Below, in pieces: positions 8,865 to 17,219 of a stretch of 50,270 bases of DNA. Numbering within the stretch: position 1 is the stretch's first letter; the number at the start of each line of letters is the position of its first letter. Origin of the DNA: Tolypothrix sp. FACHB-123 (GTDB taxonomy: Bacteria > Cyanobacteriota > Cyanobacteriia > Cyanobacteriales > Nostocaceae); assembly GCF_014697075.1 (NCBI RefSeq), contig NZ_JACJRE010000054.1, forward strand, positions 1 to 50,270. The letters are read 5' to 3'. Below the pieces are notes generated by a model, which worked only from the letters and a program-made list of their open reading frames with translations, had not been told where the DNA came from and did no database searches. A program made the position numbers and the translations under genes.

Positions 8865-11520
8865 CTCTATACAATTATTTGCACTTCAAATACCGACTAA
8901 GATATCACTTCCATTCGATTTGTATGCGTTGGCTGTTCCAAAGAATTGGAAAGATTTATTTTCCAGATTACAGAAATATAAGCATGACAAAAATTATGTT
9001 TTACCACCTATAGAATGTCTTAACCAAGCACTAACAATTTCAATTGATAATGAAATTATATTTCCTTCCACAAACGCATTTAAATTAACATCTAATACCC
9101 ATTGGTTTTATTCTAAGTCTAACAACATCTCCAAAGTATATATTGTGAATGTTGTCAAGAACTGGTTAAATATTTCATTTAAAGACTTAGATTGTTTAAC
9201 CACCAGTGATATCCAAGAAATTCATTCACTTTCGGCTCATGACTTGGAATTTCAGCAGGTAGAAATCCCTGAAACTGTATGGAGTATTGAAGGTGGAGAA
9301 TTAAAAATTGACCCTTTGTACTATAGTCTCATCCCTTATTTGATTGCTAGTGCAATAGTAGCAGAGCCGCTATCTTTAATCGATACAAACAGCAATCAAG
9401 TTTTTGAAACATTACAATTTCATGAGTGTGTAGTAGAAAAATCTAATGTTCAAGAAATTATCAGTTGGCCACCAACTATTATTACTCAAGATAAAAAGAA
9501 GAAAGATAGTGAAGACAAAGAAAAACAAACACACTATTACTCTTTCTTACTGAGATTTGCATTCCATTACAATTTAAATGGAGAACCCTACCTTACTTGC
9601 GATTACGGTATTAGACGTTGGGTTAGTTGGGAGTTAGGCTATCTAAGTTCAGGTAAGACTGTTTATATCAGTCCTACAAACTCTACAAGATTTGCCCCCT
9701 GCAAGTTAAAATACATGGGTAAAGAAAGGGGTATAGATTTTGAAGGTAATCTTGTATATTTGCTAAAAGCCCTTAACTTCAAAGATAAATTTAACGCTCA
9801 AGATGTAGTTAAAACACCCTATAAAAATAACGATTTGGCTTGGGGTGTAGTTTACGGTAACACAATATCACGCTCGCACAATGCAGAAGATGGACTCTTT
9901 CCAAAAGATAATGCAATATTTCATCAAGCCTGTTTAGAGCGTATACAAAATGTATTAGGTGAAGAGTTTTGCTCTATAGAACCTTATTTACGTTGCGATA
10001 ATGATAAATTGCTGAAAAAACCACGTGGTGAGTACAATAAGGTCAAAGAATTTATCAAGCAGCATTATGCTAGCGTAAACACATCTCCACCATTTTATAT
10101 CCCACCTAATCTTAGATTAGTATTGTTATCGCAGAGTAAAGAAGCTGAAGAATTAATCCTTGCACTCGCAAAAAAATACGGAATTGAAGATGTTACTATA
10201 CATAGTCTTGGTGCTTTAGGTGCAGAAATGTCTGGAAAAAATTGGAGGACTGACTGTGCTAATAGAATCAGAGAATTCCAAAAATTACTTCCTTCATCAC
10301 CTCCAAATCGGAAAACCTTGACTTTAATTGAAATCCTACCCAAGAAGCATTTTTGGAAAGATGCAAGAAAAGACCCAAAACCTTGCTTTCGCCCTGCATT
10401 AGCAATGCTTGGTAGCGTTACCGACCATTTTGAGCCTAAAGATGAAAATGACAAAGGTGATTTACTGACAGAAGCAGAATTTAATGATGAAATTACCAAA
10501 GTAGAAGCAGCCCAAGCTGCTGCTAAAGAACAAGGTAAATCCGTTAAAAAGAAGTCTCTAAAAAGTAATTTTGCTCATCGTATGGAATCAGCCCTAAAAA
10601 GCGGATTGTCGATGGCTGGTGCATATATTTATCCAACTATTGAGGTAGAACAGTTCCCTACAGATGTTGCTAGCGTTGGTGTCTACAAAATCCCTTTTTA
10701 CACAGGCGAAATAACCAAGTACCTTCCTGTAGCAGTGCGTATGGACAAAAGCGGCGTTACTGCTAAGGCTTACGGATGTGATGAGTGGCTAGATTTTTAC
10801 CTCTTTCAAATAAAAATGGCATCAGGAGCATTTGAAAGCATCGAATTTAATAAGAAGAAAGTTCAAAACTGGGTGTTCAACAACTTATTCCAAGAAACGA
10901 AACAACCAACAATTTACTGCTTTGATGCTGATAACCTGCGCTCTCATGGTTTGCTATTTCTTCAGAAAAAATTATGGCGCAAGCACCTCCTTGCTTTTGA
11001 CACTTCAGAAAATACAAAAAATGAAGATATTACTTTTATCCCCATCTCAAAATATCCCCACATACGTATAGCTAATATCATTGCACCTAATACAACAGAA
11101 GTTCCCATTTATCGTGCTTGTGATGAAGATGGGAACCTTGAAGGACATACCGCAGGTGTCTTTTACCCTTCATCAAAAGGTTCTGAGTGTGGTTACTATT
11201 ATTTAAGCAACCAACGTCCTGAATCTCGTAGCGGTGGCATTCTCCAAGAAAGTAAATTGCCACTAGCAATAACTAAAAACGACAAGACAGGGAAACCTAA
11301 AAAACCAAAACCCCAAGCCCAAGGCTATAATCCCCGTGGCGTTATTCTAAGCTTGACACTTCAAGAAGCAGACTGCTTTAGTGATTGGGCAACGTTTGTT
11401 CAGTGTCAGCGACTTTATGGGATGATTCAGTATCTTGACGCTACAATTTTTCCCGAAGTACTCCACCGTGCGGTTGGACTTGGTGCCTATCGACCAATCC
11501 AAGCTATTCGCGAGCCATAG
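8854..11520 (+). CDS. pPIWI-RE family protein (prokaryotic PIWI with conserved Arg and Glu), 888 aa
   Basis: The assignment rests on gene order and on the C-terminal half. That half has a RNase H/PIWI-like progression with strands such as RLVLLSQS, KTLTLIEIL, AGAYIYPTIE and YFYLSN-type segments. It ends in FVQCQRLYGMIQYLDATIFPEVLHRAVGLGAYRP, typical of a PIWI carboxyl end. The HIRIANII segment near residue 737 may carry the conserved arginine. The N-terminal part would be the pPIWI_RE_X/DUF3962-like region. The gene is markedly more AT-rich than the REase and helicase genes. The ATG overlaps the helicase stop by 11 bases. The family is predicted to bind guide or R-loop nucleic acid and act against plasmids or phage; activity is not shown here. 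Confidence 0.78.
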   Translation: MAYNSIQLFALQIPTKISLPFDLYALAVPKNWKDLFSRLQKYKHDKNYVLPPIECLNQALTISIDNEIIFPSTNAFKLTSNTHWFYSKSNNISKVYIVNVVKNWLNISFKDLDCLTTSDIQEIHSLSAHDLEFQQVEIPETVWSIEGGELKIDPLYYSLIPYLIASAIVAEPLSLIDTNSNQVFETLQFHECVVEKSNVQEIISWPPTIITQDKKKKDSEDKEKQTHYYSFLLRFAFHYNLNGEPYLTCDYGIRRWVSWELGYLSSGKTVYISPTNSTRFAPCKLKYMGKERGIDFEGNLVYLLKALNFKDKFNAQDVVKTPYKNNDLAWGVVYGNTISRSHNAEDGLFPKDNAIFHQACLERIQNVLGEEFCSIEPYLRCDNDKLLKKPRGEYNKVKEFIKQHYASVNTSPPFYIPPNLRLVLLSQSKEAEELILALAKKYGIEDVTIHSLGALGAEMSGKNWRTDCANRIREFQKLLPSSPPNRKTLTLIEILPKKHFWKDARKDPKPCFRPALAMLGSVTDHFEPKDENDKGDLLTEAEFNDEITKVEAAQAAAKEQGKSVKKKSLKSNFAHRMESALKSGLSMAGAYIYPTIEVEQFPTDVASVGVYKIPFYTGEITKYLPVAVRMDKSGVTAKAYGCDEWLDFYLFQIKMASGAFESIEFNKKKVQNWVFNNLFQETKQPTIYCFDADNLRSHGLLFLQKKLWRKHLLAFDTSENTKNEDITFIPISKYPHIRIANIIAPNTTEVPIYRACDEDGNLEGHTAGVFYPSSKGSECGYYYLSNQRPESRSGGILQESKLPLAITKNDKTGKPKKPKPQAQGYNPRGVILSLTLQEADCFSDWATFVQCQRLYGMIQYLDATIFPEVLHRAVGLGAYRPIQAIREP

Positions 11521-11738
11521 TTGGGGTGGGATCAGCAAGCGTTACTGATGATGGGGAGCAAATATTGGCTCAGAGCTTTTATGCCTGAGCCTAAACAAGA
11601 GATTCCAAAATATTTTTGGCGATTGCTACCGTCACACCAATTTTGGCAACACAACCTCAAAATAAAGACAGTTGTCCTGGCGATACGTTCCCCTTGCATT
11701 GATTAAGTTTTATTCAACATGAGCGTCAATAATTCCGA

Positions 11739-11762
11739 CAAGCGTGAAAATTTTCACGCTTG
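11739..11762. repeat. 24-bp perfect palindrome
   Basis: The half-site CAAGCGTGAAAA is followed immediately by its exact complement, giving a dyad with an AAAATTTT centre. There is no spacer and no T-run, so a protein-binding site is more likely than a terminator. It lies about 220 bases after the PIWI-RE stop. Confidence 0.7.
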
Positions 11763-12746
11763 GCGTAGTCCACATTTGATATCGAAACTGATAGCAACGA
11801 TTTCCGCCCTGGGTGTAGAAGCGAGTGTAGACAAGTCAGGGCGCAACATGAGCAAAACCCCAACATCCAGGCCCCCTATGCTGGATAATAGTCTGTGGTA
11901 TTGGAAAAAGCCATTTTCACGGTGGCGCTCGTGCGGGGTCTGGGTAGAGACTGCGGTGTAGACTAAGCGTGCAGACTGCCGTTGACCCTTGACTTGGGAT
12001 GAAAATCTTGAACTGAAGCAGCGGGGGTAGCAGCGACGATATCACTCTGATAGCAACAGGAACTTGACCATTACAAAATATTTGGTGTGATGAACCGACT
12101 ATAGATGAAAGTCTAGTCTGGGATTGACATGGTATCACTTGTCAATGCACAGTTGCGATAATGGCCGCGCTCGCATCAGGGTTGGCCTGTGTATTGAGTA
12201 AAAGATTGGGCAGTTTGAAATTGATTTGTGTTTACTTTCGCCATTTCTACACCCACTTATACCCAGCGTGTAGACACTTTACTTCTGTGGTAGAGACTAC
12301 CCTAGAAACATTTTTTCCTGTCAAAGTCCATACAAGCGGTTAAGTACCTCCGCCTGATAAAACTGTTGTATTAATCACTAAATCAACTAAAACTTCTTAA
12401 TATTTAGCCTGCTAACTTGTACAAATAACTACAATTATTACGCAGAAGCCAAAAATCTCAACTCAAGTCCCGACTGAAACCGAGCCAAAACTGCTTGTGT
12501 ATCCACACTGAAGGAAAAATCTGTGCTTTGAACGATAAATTGGCCAAAAAATGAATCATAACCTGACCGAAAGTTCACGTAATATCAAGGCTTTGAAACA
12601 ATCAACATCTCATGCTGTGAATCAAATAATGACCGCAAGTTTAAAATGTGCATCATAATGCGACCAAAAGTTTAATTTCAACATTATTAAATTTAGGAGT
12701 ATTCAAACACTTAAATTTCAGTCTAAATTTGGAACTTTTGTACTCA

Positions 12747-12780
12747 GATATGGTTCAAAGCGGTTATGATATGGTTCAAA
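12747..12780 (+). promoter_or_regulatory. Two direct copies of GATATGGTTCAAA, 21 bases apart
   Basis: Copies start at 12747 and 12768. A 21-bp offset puts them on the same face of the helix. The core TGGTTCA recurs in both arms of the 39-bp palindrome at 13011-13049. This pattern suggests binding sites for one protein, possibly the recombinase encoded downstream. Confidence 0.45.
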
Positions 12781-12893
12781 ACTATATTTTTATCTATATT
12801 TGAGTTAACGCTGATATTTGTTTATTGCGATCGCTCTGTTTGTAAGAAAGGCGATCACCAAAATGGCTTTTCCCAAGTAAAAATGATAATCAC

Positions 12894-12936
12894 GGAGAAG
12901 TGGTTGGTTGCGCGTCGCGCAACCAACCACTTCTCC
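12894..12936. repeat. 43-bp inverted repeat with 21-base perfect arms
   Basis: The left arm (12894-12914) begins GGAGAAGTGGTTGG and ends TTGCGCG. The right arm (12916-12936) is its exact complement, with one T between them. The arm ends are GC-rich in an AT-rich surrounding. No U-tract follows on either strand. It could be a cruciform or single-strand recognition structure, a decayed transposon end or a protein-binding site. Confidence 0.75.
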
Positions 12937-13010
12937 CGTCTACACAATAATCATTACCAAATAAATTCCCTATATATGAAAACAGAAGTATATATTGGCC
13001 ACCTAGTTTG

Positions 13011-13049
13011 TGAACCATAAAATGGCAATAATTGCCATTTTATGGTTCA
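13011..13049. repeat. 39-bp perfect palindrome upstream of the recombinase gene
   Basis: The left arm TGAACCATAAAATGGCAAT (13011-13029) and its exact complement (13031-13049) flank a single A. It ends 85 bases before the recombinase ATG. The TGAACCA/TGGTTCA ends match the repeats at 12747-12780. It is a candidate operator or recombination core. Confidence 0.75.
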
Positions 13050-13134
13050 AGTCACAAAATCTGAATTAAACGCAAGTACTGTATGCAATGATATAGAGCG
13101 TTAACGAAAAGAAGCATTGTCATTAACGGCAAAA

Positions 13135-14127
13135 ATGAATATATTAAGTACAACTACTGAAAACTCTATTACGTCTGTAGCCGCCCAGCTGCAAGCGTCA
13201 AATGATTTTTTGGCGGAGTTGCAGCAGAAAGCTAAGACTACTCAGCGGGGGTATGCTGGCAATATCAAGATATTTTTTCAGTATTTTCTGCAAAGGGAAC
13301 CGAATCAGAAAGATGTAGAAGAGTTTTGGGGTTTAGATGAGCAGACAGCTAACGGATTAATCCTTAAGTTTAAGAATCATTTGGTGGCTTCTGGGAGAAA
13401 GGCGGCGACGATTAACCGTTATTTGGCGGCGATTAAGTATTTAATTAAGGTGGGACGGAACCTGAAGCACTGCCGATATCACTTTGATAGCGACCGGATT
13501 GAGTCTTTGAAAGTAACCAAATACCGGGATACGCGGGGTGTCTCTGTGGATGAATACAACAAAGTATTTGATGTCATTGATATCACCTGTGCTAAGGGAA
13601 AGCGGGATTATGCCTTATTTCTGCTGCTGTGGGCAAATGTTCTGCGGCGGGGGGAGATGGCTCAGTTAACTGTGGGGGATTTTGATTACCACGAAAATAC
13701 ATTAACTGTTTACGGTAAGGGTAAGGGGAATGACTTGACTAGAATTGACTTAAACCCCTATGTTGCAGAAGCGATTAGTGACTGGCTGGGTTGTCGTAGA
13801 AATATTAAACCTAGTGACCCCTTGTTTATTGCTTTGGATTTTCATAATTATGGGCATCAGCTGACCGGGGATGGGATATATGCAATTGTGAGAAAAACCT
13901 GTGAAAAAGCTGGGATAAATAAGCGGATGACACCCCATAAGATTCGGCATTCTGGGATTACTGATGCCCTGGATTTGGCACAGGGAGACTACCGAAAGGT
14001 GCAGCATTTGAGTCGTCATGCTGACCCCAGGACAATTTTGGTTTATGAGGACAATAAAAATCAGTATCAGTTGGAGTTAACTAATAAGTTAGCAGCCCGT
14101 GTGGGGAAAAGGCGGCAATCCCAGTAA
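13135..14127 (+). CDS. XerC/D-like tyrosine recombinase, 330 aa
   Basis: An ATG at 13135 is used; a TTG six codons upstream (13117) has a better purine-rich leader and cannot be excluded. The N-terminal SAM-like core-binding domain (about 25-115) contains the TTQRGYAGNIKIFFQYF helix. The catalytic domain shows the expected set: R in LRRGEMAQL, K in YGKGKGND, HxxR in TPHKIRHSG, H in LSRHADPRTI and the nucleophile Y in LVYEDN. It probably resolves plasmid multimers or mediates integration. It stands alone on the plus strand behind the palindrome cluster, which may contain its sites. Confidence 0.88.
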   Translation: MNILSTTTENSITSVAAQLQASNDFLAELQQKAKTTQRGYAGNIKIFFQYFLQREPNQKDVEEFWGLDEQTANGLILKFKNHLVASGRKAATINRYLAAIKYLIKVGRNLKHCRYHFDSDRIESLKVTKYRDTRGVSVDEYNKVFDVIDITCAKGKRDYALFLLLWANVLRRGEMAQLTVGDFDYHENTLTVYGKGKGNDLTRIDLNPYVAEAISDWLGCRRNIKPSDPLFIALDFHNYGHQLTGDGIYAIVRKTCEKAGINKRMTPHKIRHSGITDALDLAQGDYRKVQHLSRHADPRTILVYEDNKNQYQLELTNKLAARVGKRRQSQ

Positions 14128-14549
14128 CAATAAATGGCTCAAACATTGAGGGTGGATCTATGACGATATCAGCACACAGAGGGCGTTAATCGGGTGCAAC
14201 CATATTGAGATTACCGAAGGCTGGCAGAATCGGGTGCTCAAGCCTTTTTAGCTTCCGATAATTTGCTGATGACGGTGTTTTCAAGTAGAGGTTAGATTAA
14301 GCCAAAGCAATAGCGAACGCAGGGAAACCGGGGATGGCATTTATAAAATAGTCAAATGCTGATTTAAACTTTTATGTTAGTTTTGTCTTGAGAAAGTAGC
14401 CAAGATATTGGCTAATAATTTACGCAATATTACTGAGATATTAATTTATTAATTTGAGCATTATAGAAATATATTTGTAGAACGTCTTATATTTATGGCG
14501 ATTTCTCTAGTGAAAAAACTGTATTTTAGAATTTTAATTCTATAAAAAT
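14128..14549. other. Gap without a recognisable gene, AT-rich towards the kinase
   Basis: I see no open frame with a ribosome site. The decamer AATCGGGTGC occurs twice (near 14188 and 14229). From about 14350 the sequence becomes strongly AT-rich, matching the kinase gene that follows, which suggests the boundary of a separately acquired segment. Confidence 0.5.
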
Positions 14550-16049
14550 ATGTTTCCAATATATAAATTTTTTGAAAAGTATCTTGTTTTAAGATTTTTA
14601 AGTATTCATATAGTCGCATATATATTATCTGTTGCAGGGTGTTTTGTTAGTTATAAAGGGTACTGGCAGACTATTTTTACAATTCAAACAGTAGATTTTA
14701 ATATTATTTCTCATATCCTACCGACGAAAATATCGATTTTGTTGTCACAAAAATCGAAAGAAGAATTACAGAAAACAATTGATAGTAATTATGGATTATT
14801 TGGAATTGTAGTTACTGATTGTTCTCTATCTAGTAAAGACTGTTCAAGCCAAAAAATTCTATATTATTCTAGTCGATTCTTTAAAAAAGAACCGCAGATT
14901 GATACATTAGATATCAGCCCTTATGATCTACTAAAAGACCCTCCTCCTATTCTCGCAGAGTCATACTACCCAAAACTTTTTTTAAATAAGCGAGAAAAAA
15001 CAAATAAAAACAATTTAGGACGTATTATTGGAAGAGTTTATTATATTCGGGGAAATCAACCATCTTTTTTAGACGAATATATTAAATTTATAAAAAAACC
15101 ATTGAGGCTAGGATTCAGATCCGTTGTTTATGGACAGACTACAATTTTATTTTTAATCTTAGGTGTTTTGAGTTGGGGGATAATTGAATATCAACTCAAA
15201 ATATCTAAACAAAAATACAATCTTTTAAAAGCGCAGGTGGAACTAGATAGAATAAATACACTTAATGAAACATTCTCACATGTTATTGAAAGTGAATTTT
15301 CTTCTAGAGTTACAAATAATCTACAACAACTGGATTTTGCAATTAAGGGTATAATATCCAGGCTTCGTTCAGATACAATTAACATTATTCATGACATCCA
15401 AAAAGCTCCTTTGCTCTCAAATACAGATGATTTTGATGAGATTCTGGCTTCATATAGCAAGGAGCATAATGATTCAAATTTATTAGGGTTATTAAGAGAT
15501 GCCAATGATTCAATTAAAACAATCGATTTTGTGGTCAAAGAGTTAAGAGAACTAACTGATTTAGAAGAACAATCTATGGTTGTTCAAAGTGAATTGCATA
15601 ATTTAAAAGAAAATCTTTCTCCCACAATTACAAAACGAACTAAGATAGAGTTTGATTTAACAGAATCGCCAATAAGTATAATATGTAATCCTTGGCGATT
15701 TCGTAGCATCATTCGTAATGCAATTTATAATTCAAGTGCGGCATTAAATAAACATAGCAGAAACACTAAAATTATAGACTTTCAGCCAAAAATTTTTATT
15801 AAATGTTACGTAGAGAGTAAATTAGCAATTATTGAAATTATTGATAATGGCCCGGGTATACCATTAGATATACTACCAAAATTATATGAATCTCATGAGA
15901 GATTAAATAAAAGCGCAGGGGAATTAAGAGGAAATGGTAGTTTGATAGTTACTGCGTATTTAAAGTTTCATAACGGAAAAGTTAGGAAAATGAATCATGA
16001 GGAAGGAGGAGCAAGTGTTGCTTTTTTATTTCCCATATCAGGAGATTAA
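14550..16049 (+). CDS. Membrane-bound sensor histidine kinase, 499 aa
   Basis: Two membrane segments (about residues 14-36 and 195-214) flank an external domain of about 155 residues without a recognised fold; it has a Cys pair at 91 and 98. A cytoplasmic helical linker leads to LNETFSHVIES with a candidate phospho-acceptor at H244. The catalytic ATPase domain is clear, with an N-box IIRNAIYNSS near 388, a G1 box IDNGPGIP near 431 and a short G2-like ELRGNGS near 457. The H-box lacks the usual E-L-R-T-P sequence. The gene is very AT-rich. The response regulator follows after two bases, so the pair is co-translated. The signal sensed is unknown. Confidence 0.82.
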   Translation: MFPIYKFFEKYLVLRFLSIHIVAYILSVAGCFVSYKGYWQTIFTIQTVDFNIISHILPTKISILLSQKSKEELQKTIDSNYGLFGIVVTDCSLSSKDCSSQKILYYSSRFFKKEPQIDTLDISPYDLLKDPPPILAESYYPKLFLNKREKTNKNNLGRIIGRVYYIRGNQPSFLDEYIKFIKKPLRLGFRSVVYGQTTILFLILGVLSWGIIEYQLKISKQKYNLLKAQVELDRINTLNETFSHVIESEFSSRVTNNLQQLDFAIKGIISRLRSDTINIIHDIQKAPLLSNTDDFDEILASYSKEHNDSNLLGLLRDANDSIKTIDFVVKELRELTDLEEQSMVVQSELHNLKENLSPTITKRTKIEFDLTESPISIICNPWRFRSIIRNAIYNSSAALNKHSRNTKIIDFQPKIFIKCYVESKLAIIEIIDNGPGIPLDILPKLYESHERLNKSAGELRGNGSLIVTAYLKFHNGKVRKMNHEEGGASVAFLFPISGD

Positions 16050-16051
16050 AG

Positions 16052-16987
16052 ATGCCTAAATTTTTAATTGTTGAAGATGAAGCGAATATTCGTCGCCAAT
16101 GGCGTGGGTTATTAGAATCAGAGAATCACTCATGTCAAGAAGCAGAAGACATCTTTGAAACATTAGAAGTGTTAATAAAAAATCAAAATGATCCAGAAGA
16201 TTTTGATTTAATTATTTTAGATCATCACCTGGGTTCGGAAACAGGACTTGATGCAATCGAAGCTATAGAACAAAAAGTTGGAAAAGGCTACTGCCAGTAT
16301 AGAGTTGTAGTTATAACTGGACATTCTAATCGTAATTTAGCCACAGAGTATGTCAAGCTTGGTTCTATAGGTCATTTGCTGAAACCAGTTTCCCCTGCCC
16401 AGTTTTGGGTCACTATTGAAGCAGCTTTAGAACGCCGTTATATCTACATTGAGCAAAGAGAAGACTGGGAAAAGGCTTATGAGGTACTTGAAAATTTAGG
16501 AATATTAGAATCTGTTGATAAATTAAGACAAGTGAATGTTGAGGTTAATGAACAATACGAAATTTTAAGAGCTACTTATGAAAAATTACTTGAAGAATTA
16601 GAGAAATCAAAAGGTAATGAGCAGGAAATAGGAGAAGCTTATCGAAGAGCAGCTATAAGTCTTAATAAATCGCCTGGTAGTATAGATTCAATTCTGCCTT
16701 TTATACAGCCTTTTCAATATAAAGAAGCATTTTGGAAAGATATTGAAAATTTATTTCAGTCGGATCGTTTAGGATTTTATATTCTGCAAACATATCTAAA
16801 ACGCATCGCTGATAATCCTAAAAGTCTACCTATAAAACTAATTGCAGGAACCGATAACTACTATGAGTATCGTGTGGGAAGCGCTTTCAGACTTTATTAT
16901 CGCAAAGATGGTAATGTGATTTCACTTGAAAGGTTTGGACATAAAAAATTGCAAGAAAAAATAATTAAATATTTACGTGAAAACTAA
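16052..16987 (+). CDS. Response regulator with a C-terminal RelE/ParE-like toxin domain, 311 aa
   Basis: The start is fixed by AGGAG eight bases upstream of the ATG. Residues 1-125 form a complete receiver: E8/D9/E10, phospho-acceptor D57 in FDLIILDHH, T89 in VVVITGH and K111 in HLLKPVSP. Residues 130-205 are charged and probably coiled-coil (EQYEILRATYEKLLEELEKSK). Residues 225-305 read like a RelE/ParE-superfamily toxin: a helical pair (YILQTYLKRIADNPKSLP) and then strands YYEYRVGSAFRLYYRKDG, ISLERFGHKK, with R274, R280, R284 and H297 in positions where RelE-type nucleases carry basic residues. No antitoxin gene is adjacent. Phosphorylation may therefore control the toxin-like domain. The domain could alternatively be a binding fold that has lost activity. 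Confidence 0.8.
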   Translation: MPKFLIVEDEANIRRQWRGLLESENHSCQEAEDIFETLEVLIKNQNDPEDFDLIILDHHLGSETGLDAIEAIEQKVGKGYCQYRVVVITGHSNRNLATEYVKLGSIGHLLKPVSPAQFWVTIEAALERRYIYIEQREDWEKAYEVLENLGILESVDKLRQVNVEVNEQYEILRATYEKLLEELEKSKGNEQEIGEAYRRAAISLNKSPGSIDSILPFIQPFQYKEAFWKDIENLFQSDRLGFYILQTYLKRIADNPKSLPIKLIAGTDNYYEYRVGSAFRLYYRKDGNVISLERFGHKKLQEKIIKYLREN

Positions 16988-17219
16988 AATTTTTTAGGAA
17001 ATTATTTGATTGGTGACCATATGGATTTAATTGGGTCTATAGATTATGTCATACCGATATACTCAAGATATTAATGTAATAGATGCGTTTGTGCGTGTAA
17101 AGAAATAATATTGGCTATCCTGTTTATGATATACTCAGCAAATTGGAATTTTAATATTATTAAATATACCAAGAATTTCTACTTAGCAAAGTATGGTTTA
17201 AAAGACTAAAGAAATTATT

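Larger units (their letters stand above)
11521..13134. other. 1.6-kb stretch with no convincing gene, rich in palindromes
   Basis: Short frames of 60-84 codons exist on both strands but lack ribosome sites, recognisable motifs and gene-like composition. The first 180 bases, directly after the PIWI-RE stop, stay open for 61 codons from a TTG, which may be a decayed extension. The second half is AT-rich and contains the three palindromes and the repeated GATATGGTTCAAA motif listed separately. It separates the pPIWI-RE island from a tyrosine recombinase, so it may be the relic of an integration site. Confidence 0.6.

Noticed and set aside
12894-12936. Intrinsic terminator
   Set aside because: The stem is long and perfect but no T-run follows on either strand and the loop is a single base.
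11521-13020. Several 60-84 codon frames between the PIWI-RE gene and the recombinase
   Set aside because: No ribosome sites, motifs or gene-like composition; the GC-rich part may be decayed sequence but I cannot name a source.
13750-14019. 89-codon minus-strand frame
   Set aside because: Antisense to the recombinase catalytic domain, which is intact.
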